DNA of 64,000 nucleotides from Sandaracinaceae bacterium (GCA_020633195.1 JACKEC010000039.1:1-64000), one strand, 5' to 3'; shown: positions 9,701 to 18,669, numbered from the stretch's first letter. The notes: a model not told the origin generated them from the sequence alone. Program-made: numbers and translations.

Positions 9701-12548
9701 AGTGCACCCGCTGCTCGCGCTGGTCGCGCCGGAGCTGGTAGCCGCCGGGCGTCCGCGAGGACTCCGACCACTCCCACCACGAGTGCCAGCCCTCGCGCAC
9801 GAAGCTCGCCTCGACCACCTGGCCTTCGACCGGCTCGCCCGCGTGATCGATCGCGATGGCCCGCGCGTCGAGCGTGTCGCCGAGCGCCACCCAGTCGTCG
9901 CCGCCCTCGAGGCCGACCTCGACCTCGGCCGGGTAGGCGGTGAACTCGAGCCGGCTCGCGTGCGCGTTGCCGGCCCGGTCGGTGACCTCGGCCTCGAGCT
10001 CGAAGCGCGTGCGGGTGCTCGACGCGAGCTGGACCTGGGCGTCGATGTGCAAGCGACCCTGCGCGTCGACGGCGTCATCGCCGCTCGCGACGGTGCCGTG
10101 GCTGGTGTCACCGCCGATGGGCGTGAACCGGAACTGGCTCCAGCGTTCGGGGTAGCCACGCGTGCCCGTGCGCCGCAGCGACCAGCTCACGCGGCCGGTG
10201 GTCACGGGCGCGCCGAAGAGGTACGTCGCGCTCGCCTCCGCGCCGATGGTGTCGCCCGCGTGGACGGGGCCGCGCACGGGCGTCAGGTCGACGCGGAACG
10301 TGGGCTGCCGGAACTGCGCGACCTGCAGCGAGGCGTGCCCGAGCACCTCCTCGCGGCCCTCGCGCGCGATCTCCACGCGCCAGCTCCCGAGCCCGGCCGA
10401 CACCGGCAGGTCGAAGTCCACGGACGCGGTGCCGTAGCGCGACGGCGTGATCCGGAGCTCGCGGTACGGCGCGGCGGTGGACGGAGAGAACACGCGCGCG
10501 AGGTAGTTGCCGTCGCGGACCGCGCTGACGCGCGAGCCGTCGACCCGGCGGAGCACGACCTTCGCGTGGACGCCCTCGCCGGGCCGGTACGCGCCGCGGT
10601 CGGAGAAGACCGTCGCGATGGGTGCGTCCTCCGCGGGCGCGGCGCCCGGCGTGAGCCCCATCGACGACGGCCCCACTGCGCGGCGCGGGTCGAGGAGGAT
10701 CGTCGCGCGGTCGTCGCCGTGGGTGACGCGGATCGCGTGGGTCACCACGAGCGGGTTGGCGCTCAGCGCGATCCGCGCGACGCCGTCGGCGTCGGTCGTC
10801 GCGGTCTGCTGCTCGATCGCCACCGAGTCGGCGACGGTGACCGAGGCGCCCACCACGGGCTGCGCGTCGGAGAGGCGCGTGACCCAGACGAGCAAGCCCT
10901 CGCGGCTCGCCCGGACGCTCACCCCGAGGTCCGTCGACTGCACGAACGCGGTCTGCGCGGCGTTGACGAGGCGGCTCGGGTCGGGTCGGAAGGCGACCAC
11001 CGCCATCTCGCCGTCGCGCCCCTCGACGCCGCGCCAGCGATAGCGGCCGGAGCCCCACCGGTTCGGGCGCGCGGTCGGCGCGAGCGCCGCGAGCGAGGAC
11101 GAGGCGCCGCCCTCACGCACGTAGGGCGTCGGGGACACCAGCGCGCGCAGCTCGTCGCCCGGCTCCACCGCGCGGTAGAGCACGTCGCTCGGCTCCGGGT
11201 GGATCGTCGCGAACGCGAGCTCCGGGGTGGCGTCGCGCTCGAAGGAGAAGTGGCCGGTGGCCACGCGGATCTGCGGGGCGTGACCGCTCGAGCGGACCGC
11301 GAGCGGGGGCGGCGCGCGCAGCGGCTCTCCGTCCTCGGTCTGCAGGCCGCTGATCCGCACCTCGTAGACCTGGTCGGGCTCCCACTCGCCGCTGAGCTCG
11401 ACCAAGCGAGCTTGCGGGGGCCCGTGGGGGGCCAGGCGCACCGCGGCGTCCCGCAGCGCGGGCCGGACGTGGAAGTTGGCGAGGCTCGCGCCCGCGAGCC
11501 GAGAGCTCGCGAGCAGGCGCAGCGCGGGGCCGATGTCGATGACGGCGCCCGGCGCGGACGTGTAGCCACACTGGCCCGCGTAGGCCGCGCCTTCGTTGCA
11601 CGCGATGCCCTCGATCTGCGGCCGCGGGGCGAGCTCGTAGGTCATCACCGCGGGGCTGCTCCCGCCGCCCCACGACAGGTAGCGGGGCGCGAGCGCGAGC
11701 GCGACGTTGACGCCCGGCTCGAGCGCGCGGCGGAGCCGCACGTCCACGCGGTAGCCCTGCTCGGGCTGGTTGCGCGCGGCGCTCAAGACGATCGGCAAGG
11801 AACGTTGCCCTCCGCCGACCTCGTAGGCGAGCAGCTCCTGGGCGAGGCTGGACGTCGAGACGGGCGCGTCGAAGTACAGCGGCAGCGCGGCGCCCGCGTT
11901 GACGCGCCCGCTCGAGCGGTAGCTGTCGACGCGCGGCGCGCCGTCGAGCACCACCACGCGCTCGTAGTCGTCGTGCAGCGGCTCGCCCGAGAGCGCCGCG
12001 AGCCCCTCGCGGAACCCGAGCTGGACCTCGCGCACGTCCGTCCGCCACGCCTCGGGGGCGGGCTGGAACGAGACCTGGCTCCGGCTCGTCCAGCGCGCCA
12101 CGCCGGGGACCGCCGGCTCGAACGTGAGCGGCGAGCTCTCGGCCTCGCGACCGACGTCGCGGGCCTCGACCATCGGGCGGTTGAAGCGGACGAAGATCGC
12201 GCCGCCGCGGCGGATGCGCTGCGCGCCCTCGCCGGGAGACAGCACCGCGAGCGCCTGCGGCTGATCGGCGACGAGCAGCGGGGCCAGCGGCGTGCTCGGG
12301 GGCAGCTCGTCCTCGGGCGGCGGCCACTCGCGCACGTCGTCGAACAGGTCCGCGGGCACGGACGCGAGGCCCGGCCGCGACGGACGCTCGTCCGAGGACC
12401 ACAGCCAGGCGATCCCGACGGCCAGCGTCGCGAGGGCGCCGGCGCCGATCGCCACGCGCGTCCAGGGCCAGCGACGCTCGCCCGCGCGCGCCGGAGGAGT
12501 ACGGTAGGGCCCTTCGCCGGGCGGCGAGGGATCGCGCTCTTCATCCAT
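6762..12548 (-). CDS. Bacterial alpha-2-macroglobulin (YfhM-type), thioester motif missing
   Basis: A 1928-residue protein, close to the length of proteobacterial periplasmic alpha-2-macroglobulins, which act as protease baits and are usually encoded with PBP1C as here. The N-terminus is a cytoplasmic Pro-rich stretch followed by one transmembrane helix (VAIGAGALATLAVGIAWLW) rather than a lipobox. Then come an N-terminal MG-domain region, the central macroglobulin core (YRPGEGVHAKVVLR; ELTVTPATSALAVTIE; LPDRPTEYRVMAVA) and an alpha/alpha toroid domain with GGFGRWSS. At the start of the toroid, where thioester forms have CxEQ, the sequence is WSGSEPLAATLL (about residue 1430; nt 8245-8260), so no thioester can form. 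ATG at 12548 is chosen over a TTG six codons upstream. Likely periplasmic, anchored in the inner membrane. Confidence 0.92.
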   Translation of the reverse strand: MDEERDPSPPGEGPYRTPPARAGERRWPWTRVAIGAGALATLAVGIAWLWSSDERPSRPGLASVPADLFDDVREWPPPEDELPPSTPLAPLLVADQPQALAVLSPGEGAQRIRRGGAIFVRFNRPMVEARDVGREAESSPLTFEPAVPGVARWTSRSQVSFQPAPEAWRTDVREVQLGFREGLAALSGEPLHDDYERVVVLDGAPRVDSYRSSGRVNAGAALPLYFDAPVSTSSLAQELLAYEVGGGQRSLPIVLSAARNQPEQGYRVDVRLRRALEPGVNVALALAPRYLSWGGGSSPAVMTYELAPRPQIEGIACNEGAAYAGQCGYTSAPGAVIDIGPALRLLASSRLAGASLANFHVRPALRDAAVRLAPHGPPQARLVELSGEWEPDQVYEVRISGLQTEDGEPLRAPPPLAVRSSGHAPQIRVATGHFSFERDATPELAFATIHPEPSDVLYRAVEPGDELRALVSPTPYVREGGASSSLAALAPTARPNRWGSGRYRWRGVEGRDGEMAVVAFRPDPSRLVNAAQTAFVQSTDLGVSVRASREGLLVWVTRLSDAQPVVGASVTVADSVAIEQQTATTDADGVARIALSANPLVVTHAIRVTHGDDRATILLDPRRAVGPSSMGLTPGAAPAEDAPIATVFSDRGAYRPGEGVHAKVVLRRVDGSRVSAVRDGNYLARVFSPSTAAPYRELRITPSRYGTASVDFDLPVSAGLGSWRVEIAREGREEVLGHASLQVAQFRQPTFRVDLTPVRGPVHAGDTIGAEASATYLFGAPVTTGRVSWSLRRTGTRGYPERWSQFRFTPIGGDTSHGTVASGDDAVDAQGRLHIDAQVQLASSTRTRFELEAEVTDRAGNAHASRLEFTAYPAEVEVGLEGGDDWVALGDTLDARAIAIDHAGEPVEGQVVEASFVREGWHSWWEWSESSRTPGGYQLRRDQREQRVHSCRLTSEATPVTCAFAPTRPGTYRLEVQTTDAAGRRSVASRRVYVAGPDEHPDRDPPGAPIAVTPVRRAWTVGETAELAFESPFEHAEALITVEREGVMRVERRSVEAGGQVIRIPVTDAMVPNALIGVTLVKPRDGEPLADVDLHAPDLRYGVAELTVTPATSALAVTIEVEPSARPGSSTPVVVQVRDADGHPVRGEVALWAVDEGTLRLTGYQVPDPSRGLFRAHPAGFAWEDLRRGLVSRVAAPPMPEASGDGNEGEQRPDHLDDRERFDPTPLWAPRLITDDDGRATATIDLPDRPTEYRVMAVAIDSGARSGGASAQLVAEQPIVVRPAFPRFVSAGDRFEASAFVHNATEGPLSVEVFATVGGRRGETRTVEIPAGGEARVVESVTAPGEGPLELRFDARAGDESVAVRDEVGVMPRGRFVRSQVFGASIGPRDVAVGLPEGTPDLGARASITVASHPFVGFEGALEGLEASAWSGSEPLAATLLALVAYGDLGLSDGANAIPDAELEARGRRTARRLIALQNVDGGFGRWSSYNGTLPYETSVAVHALVEAQRRGWVEDEAAVARGVDQLIALTNGAAFGDYYGASGLDQTAFALRVLALAGSPQAARATALYDQRDRLSPYGLAQLAMALGADDSRSDTLVLEASRTVLNDRDDEATNPSALRWLDRSPRVFGAVLEASTAFEVGHPRAGRLAGELLRVRAGRIGLPWGTTMDTARSLRGLAAYARLWDWDASRGPRVTLDGHALTSVSDGRSGATFRVPIAALRGQHTLHIEGGDDGAMFFSIDGRWAVPLTEADEVARGRRTAVHRVYETPDGRPLEAGATVALGEMVRVRVFVYTEGEAPEVVAIHDPIPAGFDAVDGGQDSTPRSSLEALFGTGLDDGAIDARAQHAMRSIHSISHRALNDERASFYFDRLPSGLQEYTYAIRATTVGTFTIPPTQVEALYDPDFVARSTVATLTVAERGADRGQP

Positions 12549-12660
12549 GCGGGACGCGAGCAGCAAGCCACGCGCCGCCCCACGGGGACGGGCCCGGAGG
12601 CGGCTCGCGTGTCCGCGCGCCCACGCCGTGTCCCCGCGGGGACACGATGATCGAAGAGGG

Positions 12661-13689
12661 TCAGCTCAGCGCGAGCCAGGCCGCGACGCCCGCGGCCACG
12701 AGCGCGATGGCGCCGATCACGAGCGCGACGGGCAGGGCGCGGCTCGGCGGCGGCGCGATCGAGTCGAGGTCGGTCGTGGACGCCGGCGGCTGGGACGGAT
12801 CCTCGCCCGCGACGAGCGCCGCGAGCTCGCCCGCGCTCACCGCGCCGATCCCCGCCGAGACCACGACCTCGCCGAGGTCCGCGCGGAACGCCGCCGCCGA
12901 CTCGTGCCGCGCGGCGGGGTCCACGGAGAGCACCTTCCGCAGCACCCGCTGGAACCCCTCCGGCGCGCCCGCGATCGGCGGCGGTCCGGAGAACGCCTTG
13001 ATCGCCTGGACCGTCTCGGCCGCCGTGTGTTGTCCGAAGAGCTGCTGGCCGCTCACCGCCTCGTACGCGCAGAGGCCGAGCGCGAACAGATCCGTCCGCC
13101 AGTCGACCTTGCCCAGGAGCTGCTCCGGGGCGAGGTAGCCGAACTTGCCCTTCACGAGCCCCGGCTGGGTCTTCATGATCTGTGTCCGCGCCTTGGCGAG
13201 CCCGAAGTCGACCAGCTTCACCCGCCCGTCGCGGGCGATCATGATGTTCGCCGGGCTCACGTCGCGGTGGACGATCCCGAGCGGCTTGCCGTCCTCGTCC
13301 GCGAACCGGTGGGCGTAGTCGAGCCCCGACGCGGCCTCGGCGAGGATGCGCGCGGCGAGCGGGAAGGGGATCCCCCGGAACCCGCGGTTCTCGAGGAGCT
13401 CGCGCAGGCTCACCCCGTCGATGTGCTCCATCACGAGGTAGTAGTTGCGCCCCTCGAGCCCGTGCTCGAACACGTCGCAGACGTTCGGGTGCTGGAGCCG
13501 CTCGGCGAGGCGCGCCTCGTCGAGGAACATCCCGATGAACACGGGATCCTTCGCGCACTGGGAGAGGAGGCGCTTGATCGACACGCGTCGTCCGGTGCCG
13601 TCCTCCTCGGCGAGGAAGATCTCACCCATCCCTCCGGCGCCGATGCGCTCGAGGAGGCGGAAGCGGCCGCACCGTCCCAGCTCGCTCAT
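12661..13689 (-). CDS. Membrane-anchored Hanks-type Ser/Thr protein kinase
   Basis: A 342-residue kinase. Visible subdomains: glycine loop IGAGGMGEIF (about residues 16-25), VAIK-equivalent SIKRL, catalytic loop HRDVSPANI, DFGLAKA, and APE as APEQ after a GKFGYL activation segment. All catalytic residues (Lys, Asp, Asn, DFG Asp) are present, so it should be active. A short linker (PPASTTDLDS) leads to a single C-terminal transmembrane helix (ALPVALVIGAIALVAAGVAAWL) with no sensor domain outside the membrane. The HRDVSPxN variant is common among myxobacterial kinases. It is transcribed away from the divergent Cys-rich lipoprotein gene. Substrate unknown; the nearby second kinase is a paralogue. 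Confidence 0.93.
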   Translation of the reverse strand: MSELGRCGRFRLLERIGAGGMGEIFLAEEDGTGRRVSIKRLLSQCAKDPVFIGMFLDEARLAERLQHPNVCDVFEHGLEGRNYYLVMEHIDGVSLRELLENRGFRGIPFPLAARILAEAASGLDYAHRFADEDGKPLGIVHRDVSPANIMIARDGRVKLVDFGLAKARTQIMKTQPGLVKGKFGYLAPEQLLGKVDWRTDLFALGLCAYEAVSGQQLFGQHTAAETVQAIKAFSGPPPIAGAPEGFQRVLRKVLSVDPAARHESAAAFRADLGEVVVSAGIGAVSAGELAALVAGEDPSQPPASTTDLDSIAPPPSRALPVALVIGAIALVAAGVAAWLALS

Positions 13690-13856
13690 CCCGGGGCGAT
13701 CGTATCAGGACCGAGCCGGCTGGACCCCATTGTCGGTTGCCTGGGTTTGCGGGTCGTGAGATGAATACTCAAGGCGCCGCGTCCGTCGCAGGCCCGCCCC
13801 CCCCGAGGCAGCCAACGGAACCGAGTCACGTAACTTCTCTGATGGAGGAGGGGGAA

Positions 13857-14507
13857 ATGAAGAATCTCTCATGGATCGCCTCAACGGTGTTCGTCTCCGG
13901 CATCGCGGCCTCGGGCTGCGTGATCGATCCCACCTACACCTACTGCGCTTCCTCCTCCGAGTGCCAGGTTCGGGAGCACTGCGCCGAAGTCGTGACAGGT
14001 GGGACACGAGGCAACTTCTGCACGGCCAGCTGCACTTCGAACGCGGACTGCGAACGCAACCTCGGATTCCCTGGCAGCTGCTTGGCCGTCGGTGACCAGA
14101 ACCTGTGCTTCCAGGAGTGTGGGATCAGCACCGATTGCTTCTCTTCCAGCGACTGCCTTGACTTCACAGACAGCGTGGGAACTACGAACCGCGTGTGCGT
14201 TCCGACGCGCCTTGCCCCGGCCTACACATACTGCGCGAGCAGCTCGGAGTGCGTCGTAGGTGGCCTCTGCTTGGAGGTGACATCGAGCGCCACCTCGGGC
14301 GCCTTCTGCTCGCAAGAGTGTGGGACCGACTCTGAATGTGCACTGAACCGCGGCTTTCCTGGCAGCTGCATGAACGTCGACGGCCTCGGCGGGATCTGCT
14401 TTCAGGAGTGTGAGTTCGGCTCGGACTGCTCCGGTACAAGCGGCTGCTTCGACTACACCGATTCGACTGGCTTCACCAACCGGGTCTGCCTCCCCACGCG
14501 CTTGTAG
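13857..14507 (+). CDS. Cys-rich two-repeat lipoprotein of atypical composition
   Basis: A 216-residue protein with a signal peptide and lipobox (GIAASGC). The mature part is two tandem repeats of about 95 residues, each opening with YTYCASSSEC, containing GFPGSC and CFQEC, and closing with NRVC(V/L)PTRL; the Cys positions align between copies, implying repeated disulfide-bonded domains. The ATG at 13857 is preceded by a strong purine-rich RBS (GGAGGAGGGG). The gene uses markedly fewer G/C-ending codons than its neighbours (codons such as TCA, ACA, GAA, CTT), suggesting acquisition from elsewhere or escape from the usual codon selection. I know no function for this domain; a cell-surface binding role is possible. 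It ends 7 bp from the convergent kinase gene. Confidence 0.85.
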   Translation: MKNLSWIASTVFVSGIAASGCVIDPTYTYCASSSECQVREHCAEVVTGGTRGNFCTASCTSNADCERNLGFPGSCLAVGDQNLCFQECGISTDCFSSSDCLDFTDSVGTTNRVCVPTRLAPAYTYCASSSECVVGGLCLEVTSSATSGAFCSQECGTDSECALNRGFPGSCMNVDGLGGICFQECEFGSDCSGTSGCFDYTDSTGFTNRVCLPTRL

Positions 14508-14514
14508 CGCCCCT

Positions 14515-15708
14515 TCAGCGATCCTCGGGCAGCACGATCGTGGGCACGGTGTCCTCGTCGTGACCGGCGTCCTCGGGGGGCGCCGTGCCGGGATCCGTCT
14601 CGGCGTCGTCCCAGGCGTGCTGCTCTCGTGAGGGCGGCCGCCGCCGCACGAGCGGCACGGCCGGCTCCACCACGGTGTCGGTCGACGGCGCCTTCGCCTT
14701 CTTCGCGGGGCTCACGGGGCGACGCTTCCGGCGGCGCTCCGCCTTCTTGCGCGTGACGAGCGCGATCGCGTCGGCCACGGGCTCGCCGCGGAAGCGCTCC
14801 GGGAACGTCTCGCGCATCAGCGCGCGCAGGTCGCTGCGCTCGAAGCGGAGCCCGGCGGTGCGGGCGAACCGCGTCAGGTGCTCCTTCATCTCGAGCGCGG
14901 TCCGGTACCGCTTGTCCCGGTTCTTCGCGAGCGCCCGCATCACCACGAGGTCGAGCGCGGGGGGCACCGGGACGTGCTCGCCGACCCGCTCCACGCGACC
15001 CGCGCGCACGGCGAGCACCGTCTCGCGGTCGTCGTCGCGCTTGAACGCGCGCCGCCCCGTCAGCATCTCCCACGCGCAGATCCCGAGCGCGAACACGTCG
15101 CTGCGCCTGTCGATCGTCTTGCCGTGGGCCTGCTCGGGCGAGAGGTACGCGAGCTTGCCTTTGACGATCCCGTCCTGGGTCTGCGACAGGCGGTTGGCCG
15201 CCTTCGCGAGCCCGAAGTCGATGACCTTCACCTCGCCGCCGAAGGACAAGAGGATGTTCTGCGGCGACACGTCGCGGTGGATGATCCCGAGCGGCCGGCC
15301 CGCGGAGTCCTCCGCGAAGTGCGCGTAGTGAAGGGCCTCGGCGACCTCGCAGAGGATGTGGCAGACGGCGTCGAACGGGAGCCGCCGGCCCTGCTCGACG
15401 AGCCGCTGGATGAGCGTCTCGGCGCTGTGGCCGTCGACGTACTCCATCGCGATGAAGTAGCTGCCGTCGACCTCGCCGAGGTCGAACACCTGCGCGATGT
15501 TGGGGTGCGCGAGCTGGACGGCGAGCTTCGCCTCCTCGACGAACATCGCCACCACCTGCGGGTCCGCCGCGATCTGCGGGAGGATCCGCTTGATCGCCAC
15601 CGCGCGCTCGAATCCGGCCGCGCCCCGCTGGGTCGCCCGGAAGACCTCGGCCATGCCGCCGATCCCGATGCGTTCGATGAGCTGGTAACGCCCGAAGGTG
15701 GTGACCAT
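14515..15708 (-). CDS. Cytosolic Hanks-type Ser/Thr protein kinase
   Basis: A 397-residue kinase with a full set of motifs: IGIGGMAEVF glycine loop, VAIKRI, HRDVSPQNILL, DFGLAKA, a GKLAYLSPEQ activation-segment end, and a GICAWEMLTG helix F. No transmembrane helix is visible; the C-terminal ~120 residues are basic then acidic (KKAERRRKRRPVSPAKKAK, then Asp/Glu-rich) and look disordered, plausibly a regulatory or partner-binding tail. The start at 15708 directly precedes the kinase domain. The stop codon of the upstream receiver/TPR gene is 15 bp away, so the two are very probably co-transcribed, suggesting that this kinase acts with that protein (inference). Confidence 0.93.
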   Translation of the reverse strand: MVTTFGRYQLIERIGIGGMAEVFRATQRGAAGFERAVAIKRILPQIAADPQVVAMFVEEAKLAVQLAHPNIAQVFDLGEVDGSYFIAMEYVDGHSAETLIQRLVEQGRRLPFDAVCHILCEVAEALHYAHFAEDSAGRPLGIIHRDVSPQNILLSFGGEVKVIDFGLAKAANRLSQTQDGIVKGKLAYLSPEQAHGKTIDRRSDVFALGICAWEMLTGRRAFKRDDDRETVLAVRAGRVERVGEHVPVPPALDLVVMRALAKNRDKRYRTALEMKEHLTRFARTAGLRFERSDLRALMRETFPERFRGEPVADAIALVTRKKAERRRKRRPVSPAKKAKAPSTDTVVEPAVPLVRRRPPSREQHAWDDAETDPGTAPPEDAGHDEDTVPTIVLPEDR

Positions 15709-15723
15709 CCCGCGGGGAAGGTA

Positions 15724-18669
15724 TCACTGACCCCGCAGGCGGCGGGTGGCGTTCGCGTGCCCGGGGCTCACCTCGAGCGCCTGCCGGTAGGCGCGGGTGG
15801 CGGCGTCGCGCTGGCCCGCGGCGCGGTACGCGTCGCCGAGGAGGACGAGGTTGTTCGGGTTGCGCGGGGCGGCCGAGGCCAAGCGGCTCGCCCACCGGAC
15901 GGCCTGGGTTCCGTCGTGCCGCGCGAGGGCGAGGCGAGCGAGGCCGGCGAGCGCGCGCCGGTTCCGCGCCTGGAGCCGGAGGACCCGCAGGTAGTGCACC
16001 TCGGCCTCCCGCAGGCGGCCCTGGTTCCTGTCGAAGTTCCCGCTCCGCAGCTCGTGCGCGATCTCCTCCTCGCGCCGTCGCTCGGCCGACGACCCCGTCG
16101 GCGCCGGCGCCTCGTCCTCGGGATCGTCGGCGGTGGGCGCCTCGTCCTCGGGATCGTCGGCGGGCGCCTCGTCCTCGGGATCCTCCTCGATCGCGTCGGC
16201 GGGCTCCTCGACCGCGTCGGCGGGCTCCTCGACGGCCGGCGCTTCGACGGCCGCTTCGATCGCGGGCTCCTCGACCGCCGCTTCCACGGCGGGCGCCGGG
16301 TCGGCCACCGTCGGGGCTCCGGTGCCAGGAGGCGCGGCCTCGAGGACCGTCGAGCGCGGCGGCGTCCGCGGCGTGACCTGGGTGGGCGTGGGATCCACCG
16401 CGGTGCCGGGCAGCGTGGCCGTCGGCTCGACGGGATCCTCGGAGAACGCGAGCCACGCGACCAGCCCCCCACCTCCGAGGACGAGCAGGCCGACCACCGC
16501 GGCGGCTCCGAGCAGCAGCGGCAGGCGGCTCGACGGGAGCTGCACCGCCTCCTCCTCGGGGACCGCGACGGCGGCGTACGCGGGGATCGGCGGCGGCGGA
16601 GGCGCGAGCGGCACCGCGTCCATCGCGAGGGTCTGCTTCAACCCGACGTCGTTGGGCGGCGGCGGCGGCGGCGGCGGGGCGACGCTGGGCGCCGCGAAGG
16701 CCTCGATGACGGGAACGTCCGGCTCGAGCGGCGGCACGCTGCCTTCGGAGGACGCGCCGCCTCCCCGCGCGAGCTCGCCGGGCTCGGCGGTGGCTTCGAT
16801 GACGGGGATGTCTTCGTCTTCGGGCTCCGAGGGCGGCGCCGACGGGCGCTGCCAGGGGGGACGCACGGCCGGCGCGACGCTCGGCCGCAGGCTCGCCGGG
16901 CGCTCGCGGGGGGGCGCGGTCGAGGGCCGCGACGAAGCCGGCCCCGGCGGCGCCGAGAGGGGCGCGCGCCGTGTCTGGGCGAGCCCCACGCGCTTGGGCG
17001 GCGGCGCGGTGCGGGCCTTCGGGCTCTTGGTCAGCTCGCGGCGCGGCGGGGGGATCGCCTTCTTCGCCACCGGCATCACGCCGCCCGGCCGAGGGACGCG
17101 ACCGCGCGTCGGCGCCGGCTCGTCCTCCGCGTCGGCGCTCGGCAGCACGTCACCGAGCCGCTCGAGGAGATCCTCGAGCCGCGCGAGGAGCTTCTCCGCG
17201 TCGCGCGATCCGCTCGGCGGCGCGGAGCTCGGTCGGTTCATCCCGTACGCCGGCGTCGGCGGCGGCAGCGACGGGCTCACGGGCGAGCGCTCCTGCGCGG
17301 CCGCCGCGAGCGCGTCGTCGAGGGGCGACATGAGGTTCGCCGTCGCGGGAGCCTCGCGTCGCTCGACGCGCACGCGCCCCGACCCGAGCGCGAGCAAGGC
17401 CGCGATGGCGGCGGGGCCTTCACCGATCTCCTCGTTGGTCTTCGGAGAGAAGGCCTGCGCCCCGACCACCAGCCCCTCGGCGAGATCGATCTCGATCCGC
17501 GCGCGAGGGTGGCGGGTGATCAGCCGGAGCCCGACGCCGGCGCGCACGAGCGCGCGCAGCATCCGCACCGGGCCGATGAGCTCGAGCCTCGTCTCGAAGC
17601 GCTCCTCGGCCGAGGCCCGCGCCGTCATGTCCCTGTCGGGCCGCAGCATCGAGTGCACCGACCGCGTGAGCTTCTTGAGGGAAGGGCGCCCGGCCCCGTC
17701 CGACCAGAGCTCCTCTGCGTCGACCACGAGCAGCGACGCCCACCGGAGCCGGGGGTCGCGCCGCAGGTGCCGCAGCGCGTCCGTGGCCCAGCTCTCCATC
17801 CCCGAGCCGTCGATGATCACGAGATCCGGATCGTGCGTACGGGCGCGCTCGAGCCCGCGGCCGCGGCCGTCGGCGACGACGACGAGCGCGCCCGCCGTTC
17901 GCAGCTCCTGGACGAGCACGTCGGCGCGGGCCGGGTTCTGCTCCACGAGCAGCACCCGGACGTCCGTGAACGCGTCGGGCTCGGGGCCCTTCCCGTCGGG
18001 GGCCACGTCGAGCAGGTCCAAGCGCTCGGCGGGGCTCTCGTGGAACTCGTAGCGCAGGGGACCCTTGTTCCGCTCGAGGAGCGGTCGCATCCGCTCGACG
18101 AGCTCCGCGATCGCGTCGCCAGCGGAGCGGCCCGCGCGCAGGACCACCTGGGTCGACGCGGCGTCCTCGCCCTCGGCGCTGACGGAGAGGATCCCGGTCC
18201 GGAGCTGCTGGTTGAAGAGCGCGATCAGCTCGTCGACCTGATCCTCGCCGAGCTCGCCGCCGATCTCGCCGCTGCGCTGGGGGACGTCGCGCGCGAGGGC
18301 CGCGATCTCCCGCGCCATGCCGTCCGCGCTGGCGGTGCGCCGGACGACCGCGACGATGCCGTGGCGGAACTCCTCGTGCGGCTGCTCGAGCACGCCCTCT
18401 CGCGCGAGGACCGCGACGGGGACGGTGGAGGTGCCGGCGTGCAGCTCGAGCGCCTTGAGCGCGGCCTCGCCCGCGTCGTTGGCGGCGTTGCCGATGAGGA
18501 GCAGGAGGTCGGGCGCGGCCGCGAACGCGGCGTCCCCGATCGCTCCGAGGGGCACCGACTCGACCTCGATGTCGTGGCGCAGGAGGGCCTGTTCCAGGGC
18601 CGCCTGCATGCGCTCACCCTCGCCCACGATCAGGATCGTGGGGCGGTCCAAGGCGTCCCCGTCCCTCAC
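15724..18669 (-). CDS. Two receiver-like domains, long Pro-rich linker, membrane helix and TPR tail
   Basis: A 981-residue multidomain regulator. The N-terminal domain (TILIVGEGERMQAAL) has a receiver-like order of strands but lacks a phospho-acceptor Asp at the expected place (DLLLLIGN). A middle region (about residues 150-240) resembles the DUF4388/PATAN-type effector domain by its LRTGILSV and VVLRAGR motifs. A second receiver-like domain (VRVLLVEQNPARA) keeps an Asp at LVIIDGSG. A disordered Pro/Ser/Glu-rich region of about 300 residues follows, then one transmembrane helix (LPLLLGAAAVVGLLVLGG), an acidic stretch, and three TPR-like units ending in EVSPGHANATRRLRG. The GTG at 18669 is chosen; a TTG nine bases upstream is an alternative. 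It sits upstream of a kinase gene in the same direction. Confidence 0.8.
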   Translation of the reverse strand: MRDGDALDRPTILIVGEGERMQAALEQALLRHDIEVESVPLGAIGDAAFAAAPDLLLLIGNAANDAGEAALKALELHAGTSTVPVAVLAREGVLEQPHEEFRHGIVAVVRRTASADGMAREIAALARDVPQRSGEIGGELGEDQVDELIALFNQQLRTGILSVSAEGEDAASTQVVLRAGRSAGDAIAELVERMRPLLERNKGPLRYEFHESPAERLDLLDVAPDGKGPEPDAFTDVRVLLVEQNPARADVLVQELRTAGALVVVADGRGRGLERARTHDPDLVIIDGSGMESWATDALRHLRRDPRLRWASLLVVDAEELWSDGAGRPSLKKLTRSVHSMLRPDRDMTARASAEERFETRLELIGPVRMLRALVRAGVGLRLITRHPRARIEIDLAEGLVVGAQAFSPKTNEEIGEGPAAIAALLALGSGRVRVERREAPATANLMSPLDDALAAAAQERSPVSPSLPPPTPAYGMNRPSSAPPSGSRDAEKLLARLEDLLERLGDVLPSADAEDEPAPTRGRVPRPGGVMPVAKKAIPPPRRELTKSPKARTAPPPKRVGLAQTRRAPLSAPPGPASSRPSTAPPRERPASLRPSVAPAVRPPWQRPSAPPSEPEDEDIPVIEATAEPGELARGGGASSEGSVPPLEPDVPVIEAFAAPSVAPPPPPPPPNDVGLKQTLAMDAVPLAPPPPPIPAYAAVAVPEEEAVQLPSSRLPLLLGAAAVVGLLVLGGGGLVAWLAFSEDPVEPTATLPGTAVDPTPTQVTPRTPPRSTVLEAAPPGTGAPTVADPAPAVEAAVEEPAIEAAVEAPAVEEPADAVEEPADAIEEDPEDEAPADDPEDEAPTADDPEDEAPAPTGSSAERRREEEIAHELRSGNFDRNQGRLREAEVHYLRVLRLQARNRRALAGLARLALARHDGTQAVRWASRLASAAPRNPNNLVLLGDAYRAAGQRDAATRAYRQALEVSPGHANATRRLRGQ

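Noticed and set aside
4316..12650. Very long plus-strand open frames (up to 1891 codons) across pbpC and the macroglobulin gene
   Set aside because: They are complements of strongly biased minus-strand genes, very Arg-rich, and without domain motifs.
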